A stretch of DNA of 64,000 bases from an uncultured Oscillibacter sp. (GTDB lineage: Bacteria; Bacillota; Clostridia; Oscillospirales; Oscillospiraceae), in NCBI GenBank assembly GCA_902476875.1, contig CABSFC010000002.1, positions 3,916 to 67,915 on the forward strand, written 5' to 3'. The notes below the pieces were generated by a model. That model was given only the letters and a program-made list of their open reading frames with translations, was not told where the DNA came from and did not search any database. Both the position numbers and the translations under genes were made by a program. How positions within the stretch are numbered: the first letter of the stretch is position 1; each line of letters begins with the position of its first letter. Of this stretch, positions 52,855-61,405 are shown one piece after another.

Positions 52855-53853
52855 TCAATTTCTCCCCCCAACATTAATTCTTTGTTTTTTCAATTCAAAA
52901 ATAAATTCTAATGAAAAGTCGCATAAGAGTGTAGCGTCACTCAGTTTGAGAAAGTTAAGCGGCACACCATATCTCCTAAACTGACGATCCGTTTCTAATT
53001 TTTGGACTACCTGCTGATATATTTCATTCTGATACTTTTTGACTTCGCCTTGCAGGGCACCCCATGAGTTGAACTGATAGCGTGGGAGGCCAACGGTTAC
53101 ACGAATACGGTCAAATGTATTTATATTGTCGTTGCCTGGAACACGCTCATATACAGGCGGGGCTATGTACTGTATAAGTTGGTCGAGGGGAGATTGTTCC
53201 TGCGGAACATTATGCGTTAGCTCTGTTTTTAGAAAAATTCCAACACACTCTTTCAGCGTCATTCCGACTTCAAATTGGGGTGTAGCTTTAATCCAGACTC
53301 CCGAATTGAAAAAGGCCGTGTCTGGGCCTTTGATTGTAAAGATACGTTTTATTTTCCCCTTATACGGAAATACCTGAGCCCCTTTATCAAGAGAATAAAT
53401 TTCGTTTTGGTCAAAATAATATGTGTTCCCTTTGCGCTGTCGAATAGGCTGATCGATTACACCATTGTTGATTAGGAAATCCCGTGTCATGGAAATCAGT
53501 TCCGAATCAGGGATGCTTTGCAGGTATTCATCCATTTCTGGCAACAGAAATTCCCCCACATTTCCATCCAGTCTGCCAGCGATGGTAAATTTACTGACTG
53601 CCCGTGTCCAAATTCCCTCGTCAATGAAAGACGGAACCCATATCGGCTCATCTGCCTGTTCATGAGCAGAGTCCCACTTGATACATACCCAATCATCTCC
53701 GTAGTCGATCACCCGGAGCCAAACATCGCGTTTATGGCGGCTTTTCTTTGCGATTATTTTACCTGCAATGCCATCAGCAATTAGGTTTTGAGTAATTGTT
53801 TTCGCCACTATGCTCAAAGCACAGCCTTTTCCTGTTGTTTTATCTATGTCCAT
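52855..53853 (-). CDS. Unknown low-GC protein
   Basis: The protein has 332 residues from ATG 53853 (GGAG ~10 nt upstream; the longer TTG start at 53880 has no ribosome site). There are strand-rich repeats (WLRVIDYGDDWVCIKWDSAH, RIFTIKGPDTAFFNSGVWIK, DRIRVTVGLPRYQFNSWGAL). The base composition is visibly more AT-rich than the T4SS genes, a sign of separate origin. No family is recognised. It is convergent with the XRE gene at 52561. Confidence 0.6.
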   Translation of the reverse strand: MDIDKTTGKGCALSIVAKTITQNLIADGIAGKIIAKKSRHKRDVWLRVIDYGDDWVCIKWDSAHEQADEPIWVPSFIDEGIWTRAVSKFTIAGRLDGNVGEFLLPEMDEYLQSIPDSELISMTRDFLINNGVIDQPIRQRKGNTYYFDQNEIYSLDKGAQVFPYKGKIKRIFTIKGPDTAFFNSGVWIKATPQFEVGMTLKECVGIFLKTELTHNVPQEQSPLDQLIQYIAPPVYERVPGNDNINTFDRIRVTVGLPRYQFNSWGALQGEVKKYQNEIYQQVVQKLETDRQFRRYGVPLNFLKLSDATLLCDFSLEFIFELKKQRINVGGRN

Positions 53854-53959
53854 AATGTTGTCTCCGTTTGGCAAGGACAATTTTGTATTTTTGATATTTC
53901 AATTTTTCTTATTTTATCACACTTGCGAAAATGCTGCAATATAATACCTAAATACAACA

Positions 53960-54006
53960 TTCATACGTGATGAAAAAATGAGTACTATATATTCATCACA
54001 TATGAA
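53960..54006 (+). promoter_or_regulatory. Two palindromic operator-like sites
   Basis: TTCATACGTGATGAA (53960-53974) and TTCATCACATATGAA (53992-54006) both have the form TTCAT-N5-ATGAA, with centres 32 bp (about three helical turns) apart. They lie just before the ribosome site of the XRE gene at 54021 and downstream of a TATAAT at 53940. Confidence 0.6.
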
Positions 54007-54020
54007 TGAGGTGAAAGAAG

Positions 54021-54266
54021 TTGGGCAACCGTTCGGAGTACTCAATGGGTGAGGCCCAATTTTTAAGAAACATCGGGTTCCGTATTCAATACTTTCGACG
54101 AAAAGCAAATTTGAGTCAGGAGCAGTTAGCAGAAAAGAGTAATTTAAGCTACTCTACTATTAGCCATATTGAAGCGACAGCGTGTTATACAATGTCGTTG
54201 CGAACAATCTACCGCATTTCTAAAGCCCTTGATGTGTGTCCATATCAGCTTTTGTTCTTTGAGTAG
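54021..54266 (+). CDS. XRE-family regulator (copy 1 of tandem pair)
   Basis: The protein has 81 residues from TTG 54021, after GAGGTGAAAG. FLRNIGFRIQYFRRKANLSQ, EQLAEKSNLSYSTISHIEAT and SLRTIYRISKALDVCPYQLL form a Cro/CI HTH. It is closely related to the next gene along its length. Two palindromes sit directly upstream. Confidence 0.82.
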   Translation: MGNRSEYSMGEAQFLRNIGFRIQYFRRKANLSQEQLAEKSNLSYSTISHIEATACYTMSLRTIYRISKALDVCPYQLLFFE

Positions 54267-54369
54267 CAGCTTCGAAAATACTGCATTAAAATGCCAAAAT
54301 AAAACGTTCAAAAGCAGGAATAATACAAGTAGAATATTGTTATTCCCCATGATGAACGGATGTGATAAC

Positions 54370-54615
54370 ATGGATACAAGTTTACGATATGTAGGCGGTG
54401 AAGCCGACTTCTTAAAAAATATTGGTTTCCGTATCCAGTTTTTCCGTAAGAAATCAGGGTTAAGCCAAGATGAGCTTGCAGAGAAAACGGGTTTAAGTTA
54501 TTCTACGATTAGCCACATTGAGTCTTCTGCTCCCTATCCAATGTCACTTGTAGCTATTTATCATATTGCAGATGCTTTAGGTGTTGCACCGTATCAGCTT
54601 TTGAAGTTTGATTAA
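54370..54615 (+). CDS. XRE-family regulator (copy 2 of tandem pair)
   Basis: The protein has 81 residues; ATG 54370 is chosen since it aligns with copy 1 (alternatives at 54349 and 54352 add up to 7 residues). FLKNIGFRIQFFRKKSGLSQ, DELAEKTGLSYSTISHIESS and SLVAIYHIADALGVAPYQLL mirror copy 1. The upstream 40 bp (54275-54316) also resemble those of copy 1 (53928-53967), so gene and control region were duplicated together. Confidence 0.8.
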   Translation: MDTSLRYVGGEADFLKNIGFRIQFFRKKSGLSQDELAEKTGLSYSTISHIESSAPYPMSLVAIYHIADALGVAPYQLLKFD

Positions 54616-54632
54616 AGAGCCTTTCAAATTAA

Positions 54633-54671
54633 AAGCCTGGGTTAGCATTACGCTGATCCAGGCTTGTTTTG
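54633..54671 (+). terminator. Rho-independent terminator
   Basis: AAGCCTGG pairs with CCAGGCTT, with an inner AGC/GCT stem, followed by GTTTTGG. It closes the XRE pair. Confidence 0.65.
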
Positions 54672-54689
54672 GTCATTGAGATAAATAAA

Positions 54690-54760
54690 ATGACAATTCC
54701 ACCATAAAACGGTACTATAAAGCCTGATACTGCTAAAACCAGTGTCAGGTTTTATTTTAT
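54690..54760 (+). promoter_or_regulatory. Promoter and hairpin ahead of exonuclease-RT operon
   Basis: ATGACA (54690) and TACTAT (54713) are 17 nt apart. Right after them CCTGATACTG/CAGTGTCAGG forms a hairpin (54723-54749) followed by TTTTATTTTATC, then GGGAGG and GTG 54777. The hairpin resembles an attenuator, though the predicted start of transcription falls in its first arm. Confidence 0.45.
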
Positions 54761-54776
54761 CAGGGAGGAATTTGAA

Positions 54777-55529
54777 GTGAAAATTGTCTCTTGGAATTTG
54801 AATGGGTTGCAGGCAACGCTGCAGTCCGGGGCATTCCGGCATATCGCTGCGAGATGTCCAGACATCCTGTGCTTACAGGAAATCCGAACAAAGCAGGAGC
54901 CTATCGTATTGAACGGGTACGAACACATCTGGAATCACTGTCAAAAAGATGGTTATGCCGGGACAGCGATCCTGTGCCGGCAACCACCCTGTCATATCTG
55001 GCGGGGGTTTGAGGACGGGAAAACAGATCCAGAGGGACGCCTTCTAACCATTGAACTTACCTCCTGCTTCGTTATAAATGCCTACGTCCCCAACTCCCAG
55101 AAGAACTTGAAGCGGCATATGTACCGGATGGAATGGGACGAGCGGTTTCGGGAGTTTGTGTGCAATCTGCGGGACGAAAAACCAGTGATTATCGCTGGAG
55201 ATTTTAATGTTGCCAGAGCGAATATTGATATTTACCCAGAGAATATACGGCAGTACTGGGCCGGACAAGGATATGCCTCAGACGAGCGTTCTAATTTTGA
55301 AACATTGATTGAGTGCGGCTTCACCGATGCTTTTCGTCGCCTGCATCCAACCGAAAGAAGCTATACCTGGTGGAGTAACCGGCTCAATAAGCGTCAGCAG
55401 GATCGCGGCTGGCGTTTGGATTACTTCCTTGTGGACGATGACCTGCGCCATGAAGTGAAAGCCGTGCGGCATTTAAAGGAAATCTACGGCTCTGATCACT
55501 GCCCCATTGAACTGGAGATCCGGCTATGA
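54777..55529 (+). CDS. Exonuclease III/AP endonuclease (XthA/ExoA family)
   Basis: The protein has 250 residues from GTG 54777, with GGGAGG upstream. The exonuclease-endonuclease-phosphatase motifs are all present: KIVSWNLNGLQA (Asn), CLQEIRTKQEP (catalytic Glu), VINAYVPNSQ, IAGDFNVARANIDIY (Asp/Asn), RGWRLDYFLVDDDL and GSDHCPIELEI (Asp-His). The enzyme cuts 5' to abasic sites and has 3'-exonuclease activity. Its stop overlaps the RT start (ATGA), so both are made together. An ExoIII paired with an RT recalls the AP-endonuclease-RT pairing of LINE elements, by analogy only. Confidence 0.92.
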   Translation: MKIVSWNLNGLQATLQSGAFRHIAARCPDILCLQEIRTKQEPIVLNGYEHIWNHCQKDGYAGTAILCRQPPCHIWRGFEDGKTDPEGRLLTIELTSCFVINAYVPNSQKNLKRHMYRMEWDERFREFVCNLRDEKPVIIAGDFNVARANIDIYPENIRQYWAGQGYASDERSNFETLIECGFTDAFRRLHPTERSYTWWSNRLNKRQQDRGWRLDYFLVDDDLRHEVKAVRHLKEIYGSDHCPIELEIRL

Positions 55530-57601
55530 ACATTGAGTTTTCAGACGGTTATCTGGCATCCATCTGGGAGAAAATCGACTGGAACGCCGCAGAAAAAAAG
55601 CTGTCTGATTTGCAGGAGAAGTTGACCATCGCGGCGTTTCGCCGGAATAACAGGGAAATTGTGAATCTCCAGAAACAGATTGTCCGTGATCTTGACATCA
55701 AATGTCTGGCAGTCCGTCATGTGGCCAATTCAACGTCCAGCCCCGGAGTAGACGGTGTCAAATGGCGCTATCCGGCAGAACTGATGCGAGCGGCATTATC
55801 TCTGACTTCCAAAGATTATCACGCTTCGCCGCTGCGACAGATCTGTCTGGTCGCAAAGAACACAGGAAAGGAACGGCGGCCACAGCTCCCCACCTACTAT
55901 GATCGGGCCATGGGTGTTTTGTATGGGTATTCCCTGATCCCAGTAACGGAGGCCTGGGCCGAGCGGAAGTCTTTTGCGTTCCGTCCTGGACGGTCTACAC
56001 AGGATGCCCACGCCTATATATTGGAGGCGTTAAAGGGAACCGATGCGCCGGATTATGTAGTTTGTGGGGACATCAAAGCCTATTACGCTCATATTCAGCA
56101 TTCATGGCTTCTGAAGAACGTGCCAATGGACAAGCGGGTACTGAGTGAAATGCTGAATGCGGGAGTCGTCTTTGCCGGTGAACTCTTTCCTCGGGATGGA
56201 GAGGGGATTTCAGAGGGGGCCAATCTTTCCCCATATCTCGGCAACTTCGTGCTGGATGGGTTGCAAAAGCATATTTATCAGGCCCTCCATGGCACGACCT
56301 CTCCAAAGGACTTCGCGAATGGAAATCTGATTCGGTTTGCTGATGACGTGTTAATCACCGCCCGCTCTATGGAGGATGCGGAACGGATTCTGGAATGTCT
56401 GGAAAATTTCCTTGCTGTCCGGGGACTCAACCTGTCGAAAGAGAAAAGTCGGATTTGTGCTGTGGCCGATGGCTTTACATTTCTGTCACGCACCTACATA
56501 CGGCGCAATGGGCTGACGTACTCCTATCCCTCTGATCCTGCGGTGGAGCGGTTCATAAGCGAGCTGCGAACAACCATCATTTCAAATCGTAAATCTCAGC
56601 GTCACCTGATCCTGACGCTGAACCGCAAGCTGAAAGGCTGGGCCGGCTACCATCGGTACAGCGACGCAGAACAGGCTTTCCGGCAGGTAGATGTGGCCGT
56701 TCAAGCAGCTTTGCTGGAGGCCGCTATCGCAAAGCACCCGCGTCTTGCCTTGCCCAAAATAAAGGCAAAATACTGGTATAAGGAAGCAGATGGGCGGCAT
56801 TGCTATGCCTTGCCCGATGATAAAAGCGTCCGGGTGATTCGCCTGGAGGATACCCTGCTGATTACCCACAGTAAAATCAAGACCAACGCAAATCCCTTTG
56901 TGGAGCGGGATTATGCGGAGAGCAGGACGCACATGAGGGAGGTTCAGAATGTAACGGGGCCATACCGCGCTATATGGAAGCGGCAGAGCGGTTACTGCCA
57001 TTACTGCGGACGTCCAATTCTGAGCGATCAGCCCCGTACAGTCGTTCAGCTTGATCTCAGCCGTCCGCCATCCGTCAAAAACTCCGCCTATATCCATAAG
57101 CTGTGCGAACCAAACGAGTTTGAAATCGTGCGCACCATGGAGGATATTGATTCCATGACCACCTACGATGTTCTTCGAGTGTTGGAGCAAGTTGCGGGAG
57201 CACCGAAAAAGGGTAGCAGGGTCAAGAAAGATATTGAGCCAGATTGGAAGCACTATAAGCTCAAACAGTATTTCGAAAAGTGTACCGCTGCTTCTGTCAC
57301 GCTGACTTTCCAACAAATTGAGGAAATTGATGGTCGTCCCCTTCCTAAATCGGCGTGGCAGTCTAAGAATTGGTGGTACCCAAGAGGAAACTGCAACATG
57401 ATTGCGGAGGCATGGATCACAGAGGGCTATTCGCTCCGCTCCTTTGATTTGGAGGCAAAAAAAATCACACTGCACCGTGACAGCGAGGGGATGTCTAAGC
57501 TGGATATTCCAAAGGAGTTGACAGCTGGAAAAATTCCGGATGACGCTAAATTTGAGTTGGAACGGCATATGCAGTACATTATTGAAAAGTATATGCTCTG
57601 A
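55526..57601 (+). CDS. Group II intron-like reverse transcriptase with HNH and DUF7662-like C-terminus
   Basis: The protein has 691 residues. RT motifs in order: SPGVDGVKW, RPQLPTYYDRAMGVLYGYSL, SFAFRPGRSTQDAH, CGDIKAYYAHIQHS, SEGANLSPYLGNF (where group II RTs have PQGG..SP), and IRFADDVLI with catalytic FADD (~271). A maturase-like thumb follows (LKGWAGYHRYSDAEQAFRQV). A degenerate HNH comes next (WKRQSGYCHYCGRPI, ~485-500), and a last domain like DUF7662 (VTLTFQQIEEIDGRPLPKSA, WWYPRGNCNMIAEAW, ~560-640). No intron RNA (domain V) is seen after it, and its ATG overlaps a coding gene. It is thus a free-standing RT, perhaps for repair or defence. Confidence 0.88.
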   Translation: MNIEFSDGYLASIWEKIDWNAAEKKLSDLQEKLTIAAFRRNNREIVNLQKQIVRDLDIKCLAVRHVANSTSSPGVDGVKWRYPAELMRAALSLTSKDYHASPLRQICLVAKNTGKERRPQLPTYYDRAMGVLYGYSLIPVTEAWAERKSFAFRPGRSTQDAHAYILEALKGTDAPDYVVCGDIKAYYAHIQHSWLLKNVPMDKRVLSEMLNAGVVFAGELFPRDGEGISEGANLSPYLGNFVLDGLQKHIYQALHGTTSPKDFANGNLIRFADDVLITARSMEDAERILECLENFLAVRGLNLSKEKSRICAVADGFTFLSRTYIRRNGLTYSYPSDPAVERFISELRTTIISNRKSQRHLILTLNRKLKGWAGYHRYSDAEQAFRQVDVAVQAALLEAAIAKHPRLALPKIKAKYWYKEADGRHCYALPDDKSVRVIRLEDTLLITHSKIKTNANPFVERDYAESRTHMREVQNVTGPYRAIWKRQSGYCHYCGRPILSDQPRTVVQLDLSRPPSVKNSAYIHKLCEPNEFEIVRTMEDIDSMTTYDVLRVLEQVAGAPKKGSRVKKDIEPDWKHYKLKQYFEKCTAASVTLTFQQIEEIDGRPLPKSAWQSKNWWYPRGNCNMIAEAWITEGYSLRSFDLEAKKITLHRDSEGMSKLDIPKELTAGKIPDDAKFELERHMQYIIEKYML

Positions 57602-57691
57602 AAGGCCAAACTTATCTTGCTTCAATCGCCAAAGCCAATCGAACAAATCTTCGATTTTCCGGCTTGCCATATAGATTATGCGGCCGTGATA

Positions 57692-57700
57692 TGCTATAAT
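57692..57700 (+). promoter_or_regulatory. Extended -10 promoter
   Basis: TGCTATAAT is an extended -10 element 30 nt before ATG 57731. The -35 region (TAGATT) is weak. It gives the AlkZ-related gene its own promoter. Confidence 0.5.
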
Positions 57701-57730
57701 AAGTTCATATCGCAGACGGGAGATAGTGCA

Positions 57731-58453
57731 ATGGCAATCGAGAACGGCGAGTGGATCATGCGTGGCCTGGAGTGGGACGACCCCAGCCGCATCCAAAGCT
57801 GGGAAGAATTGATCGACTGGATCAACGAGATCGGGTTCCTTCCCCTGTTCAAAAATGAGATCCACGGCTTTTCTGCGGAGGAGAACACCTCCGATCTCTA
57901 CTGGTGGACTGGGGATGAAGCGCAGGACCCGTGGGAGTGGCGGGAGCTGATCGCCCGCAGCGGCCAGGTGGCCTACGGCAAATTCTTCGGCAAAAAGGCG
58001 GGCTTCATCTCAAAAGCGTGGTTTCCCCACTTTGCCAACTACCGGCGGGACGGCTACGACTTTGACAGCCGCTGGGACGAGGAGCTTGCCAGTATTCGCT
58101 GCAAGCGGGTCATGGATCAATTCGAGCATAAGGACGAACTGTTCTCCTTTGAGCTGAAGCGGCTGGCTGGCTTTGGCAAGGAGGGCGAAAAGAACTTTGA
58201 GGGGATCGTTACCGACCTCCAGATGCAAGGTTATCTGCTGATCCGGGACTTCCGCAGGCGCATCAACAAGAAAGGGCTGGAGTACGGCTGGCCCATCTCC
58301 GTCTACTCCACGCCAGAGGCTCTGTGGGGTTATGACCACATCGCCACCGCCTACCGGACCGATCCGGCTGCGTCCAGAGAGCTGATCTACCAGCAGGTGC
58401 GGAGGAACTTCTCGGAGGTGGAGGATCTGGAACTGGACGTCGTTCTGGGCTGA
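57731..58453 (+). CDS. AlkZ-related protein
   Basis: The protein has 240 residues; ATG 57731 is downstream of the predicted promoter and follows GGGAG. IQSWEELIDWINEIGFLPLF, DLYWWTGDEAQDPWEWRELI, YGKFFGKKAGFISKAWFPHF, RLAGFGKEGEKNFEGIVTDL and QMQGYLLIRDFRRRINKKGL match proteins annotated as AlkZ-related in Firmicutes. AlkZ itself is a DNA glycosylase that unhooks crosslinks. The related family is less well known, so glycosylase activity is an inference. It lies between an RT/AP-endonuclease pair and a translesion polymerase. Confidence 0.7.
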   Translation: MAIENGEWIMRGLEWDDPSRIQSWEELIDWINEIGFLPLFKNEIHGFSAEENTSDLYWWTGDEAQDPWEWRELIARSGQVAYGKFFGKKAGFISKAWFPHFANYRRDGYDFDSRWDEELASIRCKRVMDQFEHKDELFSFELKRLAGFGKEGEKNFEGIVTDLQMQGYLLIRDFRRRINKKGLEYGWPISVYSTPEALWGYDHIATAYRTDPAASRELIYQQVRRNFSEVEDLELDVVLG

Positions 58454-58509
58454 GCGCCCATAATCCCGCACGGTGTAAGGCATACTACGAAAAAGGAGGC
58501 AACCGGGGC

Positions 58510-60033
58510 ATGAAAAATCGAACCTGTCTTTGCATAGACCTCAAATCATTTTACGCCTCGGTGGAGTGCGTGGAGCGGGGCTTGGATCCCATGACTACCA
58601 ATCTGGTGGTGGCAGATAAAAGCCGCACGGAAAAGACGATCTGTCTGGCCGTGACTCCCTCTCTCAAAGCCTACGGTATCTCGGGCCGGGCGCGGCTGTT
58701 CGAGGTCGTCCAGCGGGTAAAGGAGGTCAACGCCCAGCGGCGGCGCTGTGCCCCCGGCGGGCAGTTCACCGGTGTCTCTTGGAACGACCCGGAATTGAAG
58801 AGACATCCGGAGCTGGAGCTGGACTACATCGTGGCCCCGCCGCGGATGGCCCACTATATCAAGTGGAGTACCCGTATCTATCAAGTATATCTGAAGTATG
58901 TGGCCCCGGAGGACATCTTTCCATACAGCATCGACGAGGTGTTCATGGACATCACCGATTATCTGGATACCTATCAGCTGACGGCGCGGGAGCTTGTCCG
59001 GAAGATGATCCTGGATGTGCTGGAAACAACAGGTATCACCGCCACGGCGGGCATGGGAACGAATCTGTACCTCGCCAAAGTCGCCATGGATATCGTTTCA
59101 AAGCATATCCACCCGGACGGGGACGGTGTGCGGATCGCCAAGCTGGACGAGATGACTTACCGGCGCCTGCTCTGGGAACACCGCCCCCTAACAGACTTCT
59201 GGCGGGTTGGGCCGGGTTACGCCCGAAAGCTGGAGGCCAACGGCCTATATACCATGGGGGACATTGCCCGATGCTCCATCGGCAAAGAGATGGACTACTA
59301 TAATGAGGAGCTGCTGTACAAGCTATTTGGCATCAACGCAGAGATTTTGATCGACCATGCCTGGGGCTGGGAGCCGTGTACCATCGCGGATGTCAAAGCC
59401 TATAAGCCGGAAAACAAGAGCATCGTCTCCGGGCAGGTTCTCCAATGCCCGTATGGGTTTGAGAAAGCGAGGCTGGTGGTGCGCGAGATGGCGGACGCTT
59501 TGTCGCTTGATCTGGTGGATAAAGCACTGGTGACTAACCAAATCGTGCTGACGGTGGGCTATGACCGGGAGAATCTGGACGATCCTCAGCGGCGAAAGGG
59601 CTATGCGGGAGAAATTACTACAGACCGCTATGGGCGGAAAATCCCCAAGCACGCCAATGGCACCATCAATCTGGACCGATACACTTCTTCCGCAAGCGAG
59701 ATCATCCGGGCGGCGATGGAGTTGTTTGACCGTATCGTGGATAAAAAGCTGCTGGTGCGGCGGCTGAGCATTTCCGCCAACCACCTGATCTGCGAGGCGG
59801 ATGCGCCCAAGAAGGCTGCGGCGGAGCAGATGGACCTGTTCACCGATTATGCCGCCCGAGACGAACAGCGCAAAAAGGCAGAGGCCGCTCAGGCCCGGGA
59901 GCGAAAAATGCAGGAGGCCATACTGAGCATCAAGAAGAAATACGGCAAGAACGCCATCCTCAAAGGTATGAATCTGGAGGAGGGCGCAACGGCTCAGGAG
60001 CGGAATAAACAGATCGGTGGACATCATGAGTAA
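58510..60033 (+). CDS. Y-family translesion DNA polymerase (UvrX/UmuC-like)
   Basis: The protein has 507 residues, with AAAGGAGGCAACC before ATG 58510. Palm motifs: CIDLKSFYASVEC with catalytic Asp, and PYSIDEVFMDITDY with Asp-Glu. RPLTDFWRVGPGYARKLEAN is the helix-hairpin-helix of the thumb. MDLFTDYAARDEQ near residue 440 resembles a beta-clamp-binding motif (QMDLF). The C-terminal tail is charged (ERKMQEAILSIKKKYGKNAI). It is the kind carried by Firmicutes ICEs and plasmids beside a YolD-like protein. It copies past lesions with low fidelity. Confidence 0.92.
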   Translation: MKNRTCLCIDLKSFYASVECVERGLDPMTTNLVVADKSRTEKTICLAVTPSLKAYGISGRARLFEVVQRVKEVNAQRRRCAPGGQFTGVSWNDPELKRHPELELDYIVAPPRMAHYIKWSTRIYQVYLKYVAPEDIFPYSIDEVFMDITDYLDTYQLTARELVRKMILDVLETTGITATAGMGTNLYLAKVAMDIVSKHIHPDGDGVRIAKLDEMTYRRLLWEHRPLTDFWRVGPGYARKLEANGLYTMGDIARCSIGKEMDYYNEELLYKLFGINAEILIDHAWGWEPCTIADVKAYKPENKSIVSGQVLQCPYGFEKARLVVREMADALSLDLVDKALVTNQIVLTVGYDRENLDDPQRRKGYAGEITTDRYGRKIPKHANGTINLDRYTSSASEIIRAAMELFDRIVDKKLLVRRLSISANHLICEADAPKKAAAEQMDLFTDYAARDEQRKKAEAAQARERKMQEAILSIKKKYGKNAILKGMNLEEGATAQERNKQIGGHHE

Positions 60034-60142
60034 ACGGCGCGAGGTCTCTACGGAGTTATCCGCTTATCAATGATATAAGAGTGAAAAAGAGATTGAGGTG
60101 CAATTGACATATCGAGTTTGCTGATGGAAGGAAGGGACAGGT

Positions 60143-60583
60143 TTGGAGAACACAGATAAATATAACGACATCATCCATCTTCCCCACCCGACCTCCGCCA
60201 GGCATCCCCGGATGCCTCTCAGCGACCGGGCGGCGATCTTCAGCCCATTTGCTGCGCTGTCCGGCCACGGGGCCGCCATTGTGGAAACGGTGCGGCTGAC
60301 CGAGCGGCGTGTTGAACTGGATGAGGACATCAAAGCTGCATTGGATGCGAAACAGCAGTACTTGGAGACAATGATCGACCAGCTGCCAGAGATCACGGTT
60401 ACATGGTTCAAACCAGACGCGAAAAAGGATGGCGGGAGTTATGCTACAACTACAGGCATCTTGAAGCGGACAAAAGGTATTGAGCGGGTTATGATCCTGG
60501 CAGACGGCACAAAAATCCCGCTGGATGATATTATCAGCATTGAGGGAGATTGTTTTCCAGCTGCGTTAAATGATAACTTCTGA
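60143..60583 (+). CDS. YolD-like protein
   Basis: The protein has 146 residues from TTG 60143, with GGAAGGAAGGG upstream. It opens with a region having HLPHPTSARHPRMPLSDRAA and IFSPFAALSGHGAAIVETVR, then the helix RRVELDEDIKAALDAKQQYL, which is the YolD-like pattern found next to UvrX-type polymerases. YolD-like proteins are thought to modulate the Y-polymerase as UmuD does for UmuC. The C-terminal strands (GILKRTKGIERVMILADGTK) are an Sm-like small barrel. Confidence 0.82.
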   Translation: MENTDKYNDIIHLPHPTSARHPRMPLSDRAAIFSPFAALSGHGAAIVETVRLTERRVELDEDIKAALDAKQQYLETMIDQLPEITVTWFKPDAKKDGGSYATTTGILKRTKGIERVMILADGTKIPLDDIISIEGDCFPAALNDNF

Positions 60584-60703
60584 ACTCGACACTCTGCTGC
60601 ACGAAGTGATGTGGCAGCAGTTCTCTGCATAGCTGCCAGACCAGAGAATATTTCAAAAGCAGTAGCCAATTTTAGGCAGAGTACGATAAACGAACGAGCG
60701 GGA

Positions 60704-61294
60704 ATGAAGTCTGAAAGGCCGCAAAGCCTTGAAAACACTGGCTTTTTCGCCACCCACCACCCTCCGTGGCAACGATTTGGCAACAATCTTGCCGCCCTGG
60801 AAACGGTCAAGGCGGAAAAACAAAGCCAGGTGGAGGGGCAGGAGCGGCGGCTCAAGGAGCTGGCCCCGGCAGTGCAGAACATGGAGCGACTGGCGGCGGA
60901 CTTCTCCGCCGACTCGGAGGAAATTCTCCCGGAGGCCGGGACGCTGGAGAGCGCCAAGTCCTACCGGGAGAAAAAAGCCAAGCCCCTGCTGGCCCAAATT
61001 GTCAAGGTAATGCGCTCCGTATACCGGGCCTACATCGAACTGAAAGGGAAGTTTGACCGCCTGCAAGGGGATTACGGGCGGGTATGTGAGAGCAACGCCC
61101 GCCTGTCCGACCGCTTGATGGAAGTGAAGATGGAGAACAAGAAGCTGCGGCAGATCTCCGCCGACTATGAGCGGGTCAAGCAGGTCTTTGGCTCCCAGGA
61201 AGTAGAACAGGCGGTGGAGGCCGACAGACGGCGGGAGCAGGCGGAGAAGGCCAGGAAACGGCCCCGGCGCTCTTTCAGTCGGGATGAACGGTAA
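60704..61294 (+). pseudogene. C-terminal remnant of a Mob/Pre-type plasmid mobilization protein
   Basis: The open frame has 196 codons. From ~60790 it reads as the coiled-coil tail of Mob/Pre recombination proteins (EGQERRLKELAPAVQNMERL, AGTLESAKSYREKKAKPLLA, RSVYRAYIELKGKFDRLQGD, ending in a basic RKRPRRSF). The nuclease domain that should precede it is gone; the preceding ~30 residues look like chance translation. It marks an old mobilizable element beside the repair cassette. Confidence 0.6.
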
Positions 61295-61405
61295 GAGAAG
61301 TAGATTTATTGTGATATACTATTCTCAAATAGCAGAACGACAATCGGGAATTATTTTAATGCGTCTTAGGCGGATAAGACGCACTCGACAAATTTGAAGC
61401 TGTAA

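Noticed and set aside
55526..57601. Group II intron
   Set aside because: The RT start overlaps the ExoIII gene, and no domain V/VI-like structure or exon junction is visible downstream before the next promoter.
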